Both the position numbers and the translations under genes were made by a program. A stretch of 64,000 nt of DNA from Porphyromonadaceae bacterium UBA7555 (lineage in GTDB: Bacteria > Bacteroidota > Bacteroidia > Bacteroidales > Muribaculaceae). The stretch lies in contig DLLT01000031.1 of NCBI GenBank assembly GCA_002478045.1, positions 49,616 to 113,615 of the forward strand. Reading direction: 5' to 3'. Below, one piece after another: positions 1 to 10,042 of this stretch (position 1 is its first letter; every line of letters begins with the position of its first letter). Under the pieces are notes generated by a model. The model worked only from the letters and a program-made list of their open reading frames with translations, searched no databases and was not told the DNA's origin.

Positions 1-38
1 GCATTCGTTGTATTGTGTACGTGCGTGATCAAGGCCAT
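1..38 (-). CDS. possible 5' end of a further gene, cut by window edge
   Basis: An ATG (positions 36-38 read on the minus strand) follows the stop of the Ig-like lipoprotein gene by one base and opens a frame (MALITHVHN...) that runs off the window without a stop. Only 12 codons are visible, so neither the product nor the reality of the gene can be judged. The tight spacing would fit an operon. Confidence 0.3.
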   Translation of the reverse strand, partial: MALITHVHNTTN

Positions 39-39
39 A

Positions 40-2100
40 TCAGCGGCGCACGCGATCGGTAGCCGTCTGTATGCTGTTGCTTCCTCCGGGCAGAGATAAT
101 CCCGGGCGAGTTATGCCCCGACGATTGCTGCCGTTGCGGTTGATTGGTTCGCCCCATTCGTCCAGTTCTTCTTCCTGGTCGGGAGCCTTCTCGCCGGGTT
201 TCAACTTGGGTTTATTTTTAAGTATGGCATAGGGTTTCTGCGTGTCTATAGGCTTTGCGTAAATATTCCACACCAATTCGTTGTCCCAATTAGCTTTGAG
301 CTCGAGTTTCTTATCAAAGTACGCGACTTCTTCGGGCTGAAGCCGCTCGACAAATTTGCCCGTATCCCAACGGCCGTTGCCATTGGCGTCTATAAACACG
401 CGTGCATAGTACGTACCGGGTGTAATGTATGGGACGATGACCTTACCCGTGGCCGTATCGACAGGCACCGTCCGCACAACATTGTCGCTACTGTTGAGCA
501 GCTCGAAGCATAAAGCATGTCCATCTACCGTTTTAGGCGTAAGGGTGAAGGCAAGGTTGGAGTATTCTTCGAGTTTCTTAATTGTGAATTCGTGACGTAA
601 GGCCTTATTGTGTATACTATCATAAATGCTGGTGACAGCGGCCGAATCGACAAGCAAGCGATACTTGGCGCCGGGATCCCAGCGGTAGTCAAAGACACGA
701 CCTAATAGCGGATTAAGCGAATCGGGGCGCAACGGCGGCAGCACAAGGTCTTTCCATACCGAGTCGACTTGCTGCTGCAAGTGGACGCCCATGGTATCTA
801 TGCGCAATATAGGCAGAGCCGACTCAATACGCATAGGCGCATATACATCGTGCGAGGACTGACTTTTGACCATAAGAGTTGCAAATTCGCGCTCGGGCAC
901 GTTGAGGCTGTCCGACTCTTCTTTTTTCTTCTTTTTTGAGACCTTGGGCGCGCGGTAAACAAAATTGATGGTATCGTTGACCCATACGCGGCGGCTGACC
1001 GAGTCTTGTGCTGCGTGGTGTACGCTCACGCGCAGCGTATCCATAGCCAAGAGCTCGGGATCGCGTATCCAGTACGTAAGCGAATCGGCATTGGCATTGG
1101 ATTGCAGCAACGCCCAATCGGCGTCGGTATCACCGTCACGCGGTCCGCCGACAAGCGTCAATGTGGGCAGAGTGTCATGCGGAGCACCCATGCCTATAAA
1201 CAGGCGACGACGGTCCGGACGCTGATTGTCTTTGAGGTACTGTGCATGGTAGTCTTCGTTAAACCATGTCAGAAGTACGTCATTTGGAAGGAACATTGTG
1301 GCGGCACGTTCAACGATGCTGTCCGTACCTTCGGACGACCGCAAGGTGTCTTTCAGCGTCGTGGGACGCGAACTCGGGGTAATATCCATGTCATAGAATG
1401 CCACATCTTCGGAGCGATCCCAGCAGTTGTCGCGATTAACGTCATTAACGGCGAATATGCGGTAGGTTCCGGCCTTGAGATTGCGTATAGTGAACTGGCC
1501 TCGTTGATTGGTACGAGCGATACGTTGCAGTGGTGATTTGACAAATGCAGTATCCGTTGTATCTGAGGTTACGCCCACCGTAATGCCCTGTGCCGGCTCG
1601 AGGTTGCGTGCAGCCAAGACTATGCCCGAAATCTGCAGCGAGTCTATCGAATCGCCTGTGGCGAAGTCTATTGCAAAACCATCGAGGATATTGCCTTCAT
1701 TGAGATCACGGATGGCATCAGCGAAGTCTATTGTATAGGTCGTATTGGGTTTTAGGGTGTCGCGTAATTCGACGGTGACACGTCGTCCGCCGGCACGTAC
1801 CACCGGTGAGGTCTTCTGTACGGGCGAGACTATGACTTTATTGAAAGCATCTTCGAGGCTGACATTCTCGTCAAAGTACAATTCAAGTCGTGTAGGATTT
1901 ACGCCGGTCTGCCCGGGCATAGGTGTAGAGCGCACAAATACCGGGGGCTGATAATCGCGCGGTCCGCCTTCGGGATTGCCTATGGAGGCGCAGGCTGCCA
2001 TCAGTACGACCAGAATTATTGCCGCCACCGTCATAGGCAGTGTGTTCATTCCTCCGAATTTTGTCTCGGCGTGTTTCGTCTTAGCGTTTTCGTTGTTCAT
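40..2100 (-). CDS. Ig-like (Big_5 type) domain lipoprotein
   Basis: Secreted lipoprotein of about 686 residues. After a hydrophobic stretch there is a lipobox-like LMAAC (Cys37 from the chosen start), then an N-terminal Ig-like domain typical of Bacteroidetes proteins (PVFVRSTPMPGQTGVNPTRLELYFDENV, in part). Later parts look like beta-sandwich segments (TYRIFAVNDVNRDNCWD; TYYARVFIDANGNGRWD) resembling carboxypeptidase-regulatory-like folds, and the C-terminus is basic. The frame is open to 2163, but ATG at 2100 is preferred: a TAATTTTG promoter box ends 5 nt upstream, which makes the longer form unlikely. ATG at 2049 (MNTLPM), preceded by GGAGGA, is a credible alternative and gives a more ordinary signal peptide with Cys20. 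The family is common and its function is unknown. Confidence 0.8.
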   Translation of the reverse strand: MNNENAKTKHAETKFGGMNTLPMTVAAIILVVLMAACASIGNPEGGPRDYQPPVFVRSTPMPGQTGVNPTRLELYFDENVSLEDAFNKVIVSPVQKTSPVVRAGGRRVTVELRDTLKPNTTYTIDFADAIRDLNEGNILDGFAIDFATGDSIDSLQISGIVLAARNLEPAQGITVGVTSDTTDTAFVKSPLQRIARTNQRGQFTIRNLKAGTYRIFAVNDVNRDNCWDRSEDVAFYDMDITPSSRPTTLKDTLRSSEGTDSIVERAATMFLPNDVLLTWFNEDYHAQYLKDNQRPDRRRLFIGMGAPHDTLPTLTLVGGPRDGDTDADWALLQSNANADSLTYWIRDPELLAMDTLRVSVHHAAQDSVSRRVWVNDTINFVYRAPKVSKKKKKEESDSLNVPEREFATLMVKSQSSHDVYAPMRIESALPILRIDTMGVHLQQQVDSVWKDLVLPPLRPDSLNPLLGRVFDYRWDPGAKYRLLVDSAAVTSIYDSIHNKALRHEFTIKKLEEYSNLAFTLTPKTVDGHALCFELLNSSDNVVRTVPVDTATGKVIVPYITPGTYYARVFIDANGNGRWDTGKFVERLQPEEVAYFDKKLELKANWDNELVWNIYAKPIDTQKPYAILKNKPKLKPGEKAPDQEEELDEWGEPINRNGSNRRGITRPGLSLPGGSNSIQTATDRVRR

Positions 2101-2105
2101 AACCA

Positions 2106-2113
2106 CAAAATTA
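2106..2113 (-). promoter_or_regulatory. Bacteroidetes -7 box (TAATTTTG) for the Ig-like lipoprotein
   Basis: Matches TAnnTTTG and ends 5 nt before the ATG at 2100. No clear TTTG is seen 19-21 nt further upstream. If used, the transcript would have almost no leader for the 2100 start, or about 50 nt for the 2049 start. Confidence 0.5.
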
Positions 2114-2167
2114 CAATTTTTTCGGCAGATATCGTATACGATACGGCATATTAGGCGCGACAAGAGG

Positions 2168-2222
2168 CCGCGACCGACACAACCTTGCGGGCATATCTGT
2201 CCGAAGGGTGTGTCGGTCGCGG
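2168..2222 (-). terminator. 13-bp hairpin downstream of the GHL10 gene
   Basis: CCGCGACCGACAC (2168-2180) is perfectly complementary to 2210-2222, with a 29-nt loop. It sits just after the stop of the minus-strand hydrolase gene and before the next gene. No strong T-run follows on the minus strand, so termination is probable but not certain. Confidence 0.55.
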
Positions 2223-2300
2223 GATTTTAGGTAAGGACACGGACAGACTGCCGTAACCGGATGTGGGGTCAGGCAGCGTGTCGACCTTATTCGTGCGATA

Positions 2301-4931
2301 TTATTTCTTAATCCACTTGATGGCAGACGAGTTGGCATCGGCAAGACGCACGATGTATATACCTGCGGGCAGTGCTTGCAGCGACAGCTCGCCGGCAGCA
2401 TCGGCTATGCCATAGTGTACGGCTGTGCCGGCCAAAGTGTAGACATTGACAGTGCATGCGCCGCATCCGGTGTGGAGCACGGACTCGGCATCAATGTATG
2501 CGGCAGCATCTGTATCGGCAGTTACATCATTGACACCTTCGGTGGCGGAGTATACAAAGCTACGAATGGGCGAATCGGCAGTGTTCTTTGTGGCATTATC
2601 CACATAGTAGGAAGCGCGGGTCTTGCAGTAATATGTTTTACCATCCTCGAGCGCTTTACCGCCAACCTTAATCTCGCCAAGAGCTTTGGTCACAGTCTCA
2701 AAATCACGCAGAGTGGTCGAATATGCCGTACGACCGAAGGATTTGCTCGATGAAATATATACGGTCACCGAAGCAAGGCCGCTCCACTTTTCGATGCCGA
2801 GACCTTGATTGACGTGTATGGTAGCGCCATCAGATGCCGGATTGGTGAAGGTCGGGGCCGTGTAATCGGTACGATTGACTATGGTGAAGGTGATGGGCTC
2901 GCTTTCGGTCTCATAGCTTCCTACCGTTGTGGTAAGCGTGGCCGTATAAGTGCGTCCTGTACGAAGATGTTCGTCAGGTATAGTGACGCTGTTGGCCTGG
3001 CCATCGTATACGTATACCTCGTTTGTACCATCAAGTAGCGTCATGTGATATTTTACTTCCTGATCGATTTCGACCTTGGTCCACGTCAGGGTGGGCGTAA
3101 CCGATACTCCGGTGGACTTGTCGGCAGGAGCGGTGAAGGCTATACGACCGCCCTTAAAGGATTGTACATCGGAGAGTGCATCGGTCATATTGGTGCCGAT
3201 GGAGCGCACGCGCCAGTAGTAAGTCTTGCCGTTTTCAAGGTGCGGCAGATTAGTCGAGGATGCGGTATTGCCGGCAGCTTCGAAGAGCGCGATAATGTGG
3301 CTCATATCGGCTTTATCGGACACTTCGATACGACTGCGCGAGGCGGTACCATTCCACTTGAAGGTAAAAATCTCGGGAGCTTGCTCGCCGTTTATGGGGA
3401 AGGTGAGTGTGGCCTTGGCTCCCGTGGCTATCTTTCCTCCGACAGTCACTGCTGAATATTCGTTGCCATAGCGGTCATACACACACACTGCCCACTTAAA
3501 GCCGGAAGTCATATCGGCCGGAATCTCGTAGGTGTTGGTATAAGATATACCCTGGAGATACTCGCGCTGACAAGCAAAAGCGTTCTCACCCGTACTCTCG
3601 GGGAAGGCATATACCGTGTAACGCATACCGGGGACTGCATCCCATGTCAGGGTAGAGCCGGAAATGGTTACGTTGGACACCATCTTGGGCGCCCAAATGT
3701 GCTCCCAAGCACGTATGGGCGTCAAGGCTTTATTTTGGAATACTTCCTGAGCCAATATCGAACCAAAGCTCATACGCTTATCGTTAAAGCGTTCTGTATA
3801 GTTGACAAACTGGCCGTAATGGAAGAACACCATGCCACTGACGTCATAGGTGTTGGCCGAACGAGCCACATTAGTCTCCTTGATATACTCCGAAGCTTTG
3901 TCCGTGTTGATACTGGAAAGTGTCACTGATGGATAAACGTGGCGATTAAACCGACGCACTGCTACTCCATACCACTTGGCCAATTCGGTAAAACGAGAGG
4001 GCCAATAAATCTGCGGAGACAGGAAGTCTATATCGCCATCGTTGAGCCAGCTCATCGGATCGGAGAAAATTTTGTCATACTGCCAGTCGCCGGATACAGG
4101 GGTCAATCCATACTTTTCTTCAATGTCCGGGGGACAAGCAACACCGGCAGGCGAAATACCGAACGGGAGGTAAGGCTTTACCTTCTTGATTGCCTTATTG
4201 ACTACCTTAACCATATTATTGATATTGTTGCGGCGCCAGTCCCCAAGAGACATTGTGCCTCCACCTTTAGTGTATGCTTCGTATTGCGTAGCGTCCTGGT
4301 CGGCAGGCAAATCTGACGGATAGAAGTAGTCGTCATACACCACTCCGTCAACGTCATAATTTGTAACAATTTCGGTGACGACATCCACTATACGTTGCGT
4401 CACTTCAGGTATGCCCGGATTAAGATAAATTTCCTTGCTGTTGCGCACCAGCCAATCGGGATGTGAGGTCTCGTAATTGAGTGGATTATTGCCGCCATAA
4501 AGGCTTGTAGTACCCGAATAACGGTAGGGATTAAGCCATGCATATATCTCGATGCCTACGGCATGAGCCTCGTCAAGAAGCATCTTGAAGGGATCTTCGG
4601 CCGGAGTACCACCACGAGTACCGGCCACCTGACGTGCCCAGGGCTCGTACGAAGACTTATACATTGCATCACAATTGGGACGCACATGGAAGTATAATAC
4701 ATTGATATTTTGATCCTTAAATTGCGCAAGTTTTTTCTGTATAAATTTGCGATGCGAATCAGCCACGCTTTGAGAGGTCAAAGGCGATGAAGGCCATCCG
4801 GACGTAAGGTATGGAGACAACCAAATTGCACGATGTTCGCGCGATGGTTGGTTTTGTGCTTGGACCGGATGTGCCGGCGTGCACATGGCAGCAACCAAAA
4901 GCGCTGCAGCTATTTTAAGTGAAATCTTCAT
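2301..4931 (-). CDS. secreted GHL10/DUF187-type glycoside hydrolase with T9SS-like tail
   Basis: An 876-residue secreted protein. A signal peptide (residues 1-25, cleavage near VQA-Q) is followed by a GHL10 (DUF187) TIM-barrel-like domain at about 30-400, with EHRAIWLSPY, YFHVRPNCDAMY, EIYAWLNPYRY, DGVVYDDYFYP and FGISPAGV, all characteristic of this family. It is followed by fibronectin-III/Ig-like modules (about 410-800) and a short C-terminal domain ending ALPAGIYIVRL...KWIKK, which resembles T9SS type A sorting domains. The family is predicted to cleave glycans, and the substrate is unknown. Export and surface display are inferred. The gene is flanked by hairpins and seems to be a single transcription unit. 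Confidence 0.85.
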   Translation of the reverse strand: MKISLKIAAALLVAAMCTPAHPVQAQNQPSREHRAIWLSPYLTSGWPSSPLTSQSVADSHRKFIQKKLAQFKDQNINVLYFHVRPNCDAMYKSSYEPWARQVAGTRGGTPAEDPFKMLLDEAHAVGIEIYAWLNPYRYSGTTSLYGGNNPLNYETSHPDWLVRNSKEIYLNPGIPEVTQRIVDVVTEIVTNYDVDGVVYDDYFYPSDLPADQDATQYEAYTKGGGTMSLGDWRRNNINNMVKVVNKAIKKVKPYLPFGISPAGVACPPDIEEKYGLTPVSGDWQYDKIFSDPMSWLNDGDIDFLSPQIYWPSRFTELAKWYGVAVRRFNRHVYPSVTLSSINTDKASEYIKETNVARSANTYDVSGMVFFHYGQFVNYTERFNDKRMSFGSILAQEVFQNKALTPIRAWEHIWAPKMVSNVTISGSTLTWDAVPGMRYTVYAFPESTGENAFACQREYLQGISYTNTYEIPADMTSGFKWAVCVYDRYGNEYSAVTVGGKIATGAKATLTFPINGEQAPEIFTFKWNGTASRSRIEVSDKADMSHIIALFEAAGNTASSTNLPHLENGKTYYWRVRSIGTNMTDALSDVQSFKGGRIAFTAPADKSTGVSVTPTLTWTKVEIDQEVKYHMTLLDGTNEVYVYDGQANSVTIPDEHLRTGRTYTATLTTTVGSYETESEPITFTIVNRTDYTAPTFTNPASDGATIHVNQGLGIEKWSGLASVTVYISSSKSFGRTAYSTTLRDFETVTKALGEIKVGGKALEDGKTYYCKTRASYYVDNATKNTADSPIRSFVYSATEGVNDVTADTDAAAYIDAESVLHTGCGACTVNVYTLAGTAVHYGIADAAGELSLQALPAGIYIVRLADANSSAIKWIKK

Positions 4932-5059
4932 TCGATATTATTATTGGTATTATTACTATAAGTTGCGATCTATCACATTACAATCAGGAGTTTTTGGAAA
5001 GCCGAGCCGCGAAAGCTATCTAACTCGTAAGTCAATGACACCCGAATATATGCTACAAA

Positions 5060-5067
5060 CAAATATA
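5060..5067 (-). promoter_or_regulatory. -7 box (TATATTTG) for the GHL10 gene
   Basis: TAnnTTTG match about 130 nt upstream of the start at 4931. No TTTG is found at the -33 distance, so this is a moderate candidate. Confidence 0.4.
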
Positions 5068-5138
5068 AACGGCTGTCGTAGCCTTTAATTTAGGGTTACT
5101 GTATATTTCCGAGCAACTTTCGGCAAAAACACAAAGCA

Positions 5139-5182
5139 AAAGGCGGCTGCCGCCACGCATTTGTGGTGGACAGCCGCCTTTG
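5139..5182 (-). terminator. intrinsic terminator of the susCD operon
   Basis: On the minus strand an AAAGGCGGCTG arm pairs with CAGCCGCCTTT across a short inner stem (CCAC/GTGG). It is followed by a T-rich stretch (TTTTGCTTTGTGTTTTT). It lies about 20 nt beyond the stop of the PKD lipoprotein gene, the last gene of the operon. Confidence 0.85.
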
Positions 5183-5205
5183 TTTTGTGATAGATATAAC
5201 TCTGA

Positions 5206-6954
5206 TTAGAAGAGTTTGCTCTTGTTGGGGTTGATACAGATACCCATACCGAGGTCGTTGGCGTCGCCGTAGTGTACTACTTTCTTGGTGTCAGGATCAT
5301 AGTAGCATATACCGGCAGCTATCTTGGAGCTGTCCTTGGCATCGGGACGGAAGCAGAAGTATACGCGTCCGGTCTCTTTGTCCAGGGCAAGCTGGCAAGT
5401 GAAAACACCTTCGTCTGATGTCGTATTGACTGCGTCAGCCTCCATAGAGACGAACTTTGTATATTTCTTTTCATCTCCGGGGTCGGTATAGGAGGGCAGT
5501 TCGTAGGCGGTAAAGCCTTTTTCCGAACCTATACGCCAAATGTACATCGCCTTACGTGTTTCGTCAATAACCATTGCACGGGGCTTTATACCGGAGAAGA
5601 GCACGGGAGCGGGCAGTGCCTTGGCCTCGGCTTCTTTTTGAGTGGCATATATATCGGTTTCTTTGAAGCGGTAGATACCGTTACCGGAGTAATTCTTAAC
5701 CCAGTACCACCATCCATCGTTCAGTTTCTGATGAGCTACGTGGATTGCACCGTAAGCGATGCCACGTCCGTAGAAAGGTATCAAGTTGTTCTGTACCATA
5801 TAGCTGTCACGGGTGAAGCTGCTTCCGGACTGCAACTTGCCCTGCACCTCGCCACGTTTTGTAAGCTCTATCTTAGATATACCGGTATTACGGTCACTGT
5901 AGTAGAGATAGTCTCCGGAAGCGAAGCCTTGGAACGGATCTGCAAAGGCGGGACCGCCCACGTTCGTAATTACGGTATTGACGCCGGTGCCATCGGGACG
6001 CATTGCCTCTATCTTGCCATCACCGAGAACGCCGTTCTCGTCATTGATGTAGTAGTACTGCTTACCTGCATCGAGAATGTAAATCCAGCCTTCGGTGTTG
6101 GGCTTGCCTTCTTCATCGGTTCCGGGGACATCGGCATATACGAGATTGAAGCAGTTGTTGCCTGCGCTCACGCCCATATCATACGGGAATATCTTAGTGC
6201 CCTTGGGCAATTCTGTGGGGTCTATAATCTTCATAGCCTTGATGTTGCCACCTTTCTCTGCGTAGTAGAGCGTGGGTACTTCTTTATTGTAACCTACTTG
6301 TACATTGAGATAGGTATCCTCAAGGCGACGATCTTCACCGTTGACGTCAAACCATGTGGCAATCTGTATTTTTTGCGAGCCGATGTTTTTGAATTTCACG
6401 GCTTCGGGGTATTCGACATTACCCTGTTCATCGGAATATCCGGTGAAGGTGGTCACTGCATTGCCGTTGGCGTCAACAGTACCTTCGGGGAATGTCCAGA
6501 CGTATTTCACCTTAAGGTTCTCGGGGTTCGGGAGCTCAAGGTTGAAAGTCATAAGGGTGTTGTCGAATTCCACGATTTCGGTAGACTGTTCTTTGACGGT
6601 AAGCACGGGGACGATGTCATAAATCATGATGGGATAGGTCTTGGAGCCTACACCGTCAATGGTGAGAGTTACGCGATATGTGCCTGCTTTTTTGAATTTA
6701 TGCAGGGGGTTGGCTTCCGTGGAGGTTTCGCCATCGCCGAAGTCCCAGGATACGTTTCCGGACTTGGCAGAGGTGTTGTTGAACTGGATGGTGGATACCA
6801 CATAGTAGTCCAACGTATATTCATCGCCACTGATATTGTACGTGAAGTCAACATCGGGGTTAGGATATTGCTGGAAGGAGGGCTCGGCGTCCTTGCATCC
6901 ATACAGTGCCAGCACGCAACCCAAAGCGATTAGCGATTTTTTTAAGAGTTTCAT
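5206..6954 (-). CDS. PKD-domain lipoprotein of the SusCD locus
   Basis: Lipoprotein of 582 residues (lipobox LYGC, Cys20). A PKD domain lies at about 33-110, with the hallmark WDFGDG at 70-75 and AGTYRVTLTI. A second Ig-like part follows at about 115-220. The remaining 350 residues have repeated short Y/D/G-rich segments (YYSDRNTGISKI; YYWVKNYSGNGIYRF; MYIWRIG; VYFCFRPD) that suggest a beta-propeller; this is an inference. It is the last gene of the susC-susD-lipoprotein-PKD operon, in the position usually occupied by a surface glycan- or ligand-binding accessory lipoprotein. The ligand is unknown. Confidence 0.8.
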   Translation of the reverse strand: MKLLKKSLIALGCVLALYGCKDAEPSFQQYPNPDVDFTYNISGDEYTLDYYVVSTIQFNNTSAKSGNVSWDFGDGETSTEANPLHKFKKAGTYRVTLTIDGVGSKTYPIMIYDIVPVLTVKEQSTEIVEFDNTLMTFNLELPNPENLKVKYVWTFPEGTVDANGNAVTTFTGYSDEQGNVEYPEAVKFKNIGSQKIQIATWFDVNGEDRRLEDTYLNVQVGYNKEVPTLYYAEKGGNIKAMKIIDPTELPKGTKIFPYDMGVSAGNNCFNLVYADVPGTDEEGKPNTEGWIYILDAGKQYYYINDENGVLGDGKIEAMRPDGTGVNTVITNVGGPAFADPFQGFASGDYLYYSDRNTGISKIELTKRGEVQGKLQSGSSFTRDSYMVQNNLIPFYGRGIAYGAIHVAHQKLNDGWWYWVKNYSGNGIYRFKETDIYATQKEAEAKALPAPVLFSGIKPRAMVIDETRKAMYIWRIGSEKGFTAYELPSYTDPGDEKKYTKFVSMEADAVNTTSDEGVFTCQLALDKETGRVYFCFRPDAKDSSKIAAGICYYDPDTKKVVHYGDANDLGMGICINPNKSKLF

Positions 6955-6988
6955 AGTTTGTGCGGTAATGTCTTAAATGTGGGACGTA

Positions 6989-8080
6989 TCAGTTGATAGA
7001 GATTGTGCGTACATCGTTGGCTATGCCTTCCTCGCCATTGGAGTCGTATACGCGGAACTGCGCTTCGAGCGAGTACTTACGCGAGAATTCGACTTTGTAG
7101 ACCTTGTTGGCGCTATCATATATCCATTGGTCAAAAGTTATAGTAGCGAGAAGTTCCTTGAACGCGGGGATGTATGCCGGACGTACAGTCGTGATGATGG
7201 CACCGAGGTCGTCATCGTAGCGGCAGAAGACCCATTCACAGGATTTGTATACAGGATAGTAGTTGATGCCTTCTTGTTTCTGAACGTCTTTGGCTACCTC
7301 GTGCACAATTTTTTTGCCGTTGGCATCAATGGTCACGTAGTACCATCCAATGATAGCGTCATCCGATGCTTGAGTTGTGGCGAACCACAGATCGGACTTT
7401 TCGCCTGCGCCTTTGTCTTCAGTGGTCATATCAATGTTTGTGGGGAATGCAAGATTGTACTTGGCATTTACCTCGGCAAACTGTTCCATAGTGAACGGAT
7501 GGCTGATATACACCTGACGCAGTGCGTTGTAGTATGTCGAATCTTTGGTCAGTAATTCTATGACCTCGGTATTGAATTCGTTGGCAAAGCCTTCGGGGTA
7601 GTATTGAGCAAAGCGCTCGCTATCCCAAGTAGACACGTCAGTCCAGTTGACGGGCTTCAGGGTGCGCGAAACAGGCACGCTGCCCGTAACATGAAATTCG
7701 TGGCCCTCCCATACAGCCTGGTCGTGGGCAAAACGAGCTATAGGCAGATACGAACGCATAACCTGATTATCGGTAACAGTCTTGGTGTAATTGAGGCTTG
7801 CGCCGCCAAGCTTTACGGTAGCAGCGGCAGACTCGTCACGCACCACGCGGTACCATACCTCCGAGTAGGCAGGCGTAGCGCCTTCGTAATCCACCGTATA
7901 CTTACCCAGGAATGTGAAGGACTCTCCGGCTTTGCATGCGGTTGAGCCAACCTCCCAATATGCGGTGGGTACTTTCTGTCCGGGCTCTACAACGGATTCC
8001 AGCGGGTCGTTCTTCTCACAGGAGGTGAGCATGGCCACAGCTCCGAGAGCCAAGAGCAATGTCTTATATTGGAATTTCAT
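6989..8080 (-). CDS. uncharacterised lipoprotein of the SusCD locus
   Basis: A 363-residue lipoprotein with lipobox MLTSC (Cys21). I do not recognise the family. The N-terminal part (about 40-150) looks beta-rich and the middle (about 165-225) helical (ERFAQYYPEGFANEF; FTMEQFAEVNAKY). The C-terminus returns to beta strands. It lies 52 nt after susD and 34 nt before the PKD lipoprotein, so it is almost surely co-transcribed and probably works at the outer membrane with the SusCD transporter. A role as SusE/F-like surface binding protein is possible from position only. Confidence 0.75.
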   Translation of the reverse strand: MKFQYKTLLLALGAVAMLTSCEKNDPLESVVEPGQKVPTAYWEVGSTACKAGESFTFLGKYTVDYEGATPAYSEVWYRVVRDESAAATVKLGGASLNYTKTVTDNQVMRSYLPIARFAHDQAVWEGHEFHVTGSVPVSRTLKPVNWTDVSTWDSERFAQYYPEGFANEFNTEVIELLTKDSTYYNALRQVYISHPFTMEQFAEVNAKYNLAFPTNIDMTTEDKGAGEKSDLWFATTQASDDAIIGWYYVTIDANGKKIVHEVAKDVQKQEGINYYPVYKSCEWVFCRYDDDLGAIITTVRPAYIPAFKELLATITFDQWIYDSANKVYKVEFSRKYSLEAQFRVYDSNGEEGIANDVRTISIN

Positions 8081-8132
8081 ATTATATTCTATATTAGTGG
8101 TTGCTTATTATTGTAGTCGTACACGAGAGAGT

Positions 8133-9995
8133 TTATTCGGCAGTCAAAGATGTGCGTACACCATATTCCTCGGCCCAAATCATGGGTTTACGCAGCCATT
8201 TGTAGTTCTTGGCAGCGCCCAAGCGTTCGAGCTCGGCGAGGTTATACTTCTCTTCGGTCTCGGGGTCGTAGTTGTAACGTTGAACCCACGTATTTTCTTT
8301 TTCTGCATCGGTAAGTCCGTCAACCCAGAATGCTTGGTAGAGGTTGTACGGGCGACGCAGGCCGGGATATACAATCTCTTTGCTGTCGCCGATACCATAG
8401 CCGTTACGGTTGTTGGAGTAATGATAACGGCGAAGGTCGGTCCACTGTTCGGGCTGCATATACATAGCTATGTACTTCTGCATCATAAGGTCGCTGAGGG
8501 TGTACTGCGAGGGGTTGAAGAAGTAATGCATATTGCCTATCTCCGATGCCGGCTTAACCTTGCCCTCTCCTACGTTCTCAAGGAATGCATTTATGATTCG
8601 ACCCCAACGCGTAATGGCGGCATTGGTTTTGAGAGGCCCGCAACCCCTATCCGTAGGAACTGCTCCGGGGTTGTCCTGCTGGTAGCGATCGAAATGGCGC
8701 TGAATATTCCACTTCGAGGCTTCTTTGGCGAGTTCGCACGCGCGCTCTTTGTTTCCCATCCAATAGTATGCCTCTGCCTGTATGAAGTAGAGTTCCTCCA
8801 TAGTGAATAGTGGAGTATAGGCATCTTTGCCGGCGGCATAAGCGCCACAATACAGCGATGGGAAGTGAGCCTGCTTGTAGGATGAACCGGCGCCGATATT
8901 ATTTTCAAGATAGCGCATCATCACAACCTCACTGCTGTTAGAAGCGCTAACCGGTCCTTTATTCGGGGCAAATAAGAGTTCGAGACGCGGATCGTTACCA
9001 TAGCAATTCTCCCTATCATGCACGCCCTGCTTACCTTCGACGCCCTGATTGATAACACCGAGGCAATTCTCCATAAAGAATTTGGAGGGTACGGCATCAG
9101 TCAACAGGTTGGCGCGAGATTCCCATGAGTTGATGACGGGCTGTGACTCGGACCACTGCGCGTTTTCTTCGGTCACGCCACCATCAAAGTTGTAGCGGGG
9201 CTCGTTGCCGAACCATTCGCCGTAAAGCAGGTCGCCGCTGCGCCATGTATCAATTGCTTTCTGAGCTGCATCAATGATTTTCTGGCAAGTAGCGGACGAG
9301 CGATCAACATTGGGAATATTGCGGAGCAACAGGCGAGCTTTGATTGCGTAAGCCAAGCCTTTCCATTTGTTAAGGTCACCGGAGTATACACGATCTTGAG
9401 TAACATCAATCTTCTGATTGGTTTCACAATTTACGGCATTGCTGAAGAAAGGTTCTTCTGCTCCGGGTTCATCCGTGAGGTTGTCTGCTTCTTTGAGCAT
9501 CCAATCATAGATGGATGCCTGGGTGTCATACTTGGGCGAATTGCTCTCGTATGCTTGACTGCGAGGCATATCACCGAAAGCGTCAGTAGTCAACTGAGTG
9601 GACATCAAGCGGATTACGCGTGCGATGTATTCGTAGTTGAGCGAGCCTAATTCCTCGGCATTAGCGATAAGTTCTTTGCCATTGACACCTATGTCGTAGA
9701 AGTGACGACGCCATTGCGGGTGACGGTTCATGGTCAGGAACTGCCAGCCGCTCTTGTATGCATACGTACCTGTCTGGCTCTTGCCCATTGTGGTGAGGCA
9801 TTGAGACAGATAGACGTTGTACTCGGCGTGGTCATAGTTGATCTGGCTGGCATAGAATACCAGTACGGGCAGTCCGAGCGAAGCGGTATTACGGTGAGCG
9901 ACATCAGGATTGACATTCTCATAGAGGACATCATCGCAAGATACCGCTGTAACACCCAGCAGGGCAGCCAAAGCTATGGATTTTATCTTGTTCAT
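8133..9995 (-). CDS. susD: SusD/RagB-family nutrient-binding outer membrane lipoprotein
   Basis: Lipoprotein of 620 residues (lipobox AVSC, Cys20). The early segment DDVLYENVNPDVAHRN and the helical TPR-like core with aromatic patches (YEYIARVIRLMSTQLTTDAFGDMP; ELYFIQAEAYYWMGNKERA; WTDLRRYHYSNN near the C-terminus) fit the SusD-like type 2 branch. SusD proteins form the lid of the SusC TonB-dependent channel and bind substrate at the cell surface. It lies 47 nt downstream of susC, as usual for such pairs. The gene symbol denotes the family and is not a claim of starch use; no glycoside hydrolase lies in this operon. Confidence 0.93.
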   Translation of the reverse strand: MNKIKSIALAALLGVTAVSCDDVLYENVNPDVAHRNTASLGLPVLVFYASQINYDHAEYNVYLSQCLTTMGKSQTGTYAYKSGWQFLTMNRHPQWRRHFYDIGVNGKELIANAEELGSLNYEYIARVIRLMSTQLTTDAFGDMPRSQAYESNSPKYDTQASIYDWMLKEADNLTDEPGAEEPFFSNAVNCETNQKIDVTQDRVYSGDLNKWKGLAYAIKARLLLRNIPNVDRSSATCQKIIDAAQKAIDTWRSGDLLYGEWFGNEPRYNFDGGVTEENAQWSESQPVINSWESRANLLTDAVPSKFFMENCLGVINQGVEGKQGVHDRENCYGNDPRLELLFAPNKGPVSASNSSEVVMMRYLENNIGAGSSYKQAHFPSLYCGAYAAGKDAYTPLFTMEELYFIQAEAYYWMGNKERACELAKEASKWNIQRHFDRYQQDNPGAVPTDRGCGPLKTNAAITRWGRIINAFLENVGEGKVKPASEIGNMHYFFNPSQYTLSDLMMQKYIAMYMQPEQWTDLRRYHYSNNRNGYGIGDSKEIVYPGLRRPYNLYQAFWVDGLTDAEKENTWVQRYNYDPETEEKYNLAELERLGAAKNYKWLRKPMIWAEEYGVRTSLTAE

Positions 9996-10042
9996 ATCTG
10001 TGTATGATAAAGTCGTGATTTATATATATTGGTCGGAGAGAC

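Noticed and set aside
5638..6933. Long plus-strand open frame (431 codons) opposite the PKD lipoprotein gene
   Set aside because: It mirrors the codon pattern of the well-supported minus-strand lipoprotein, has no family features and no promoter.
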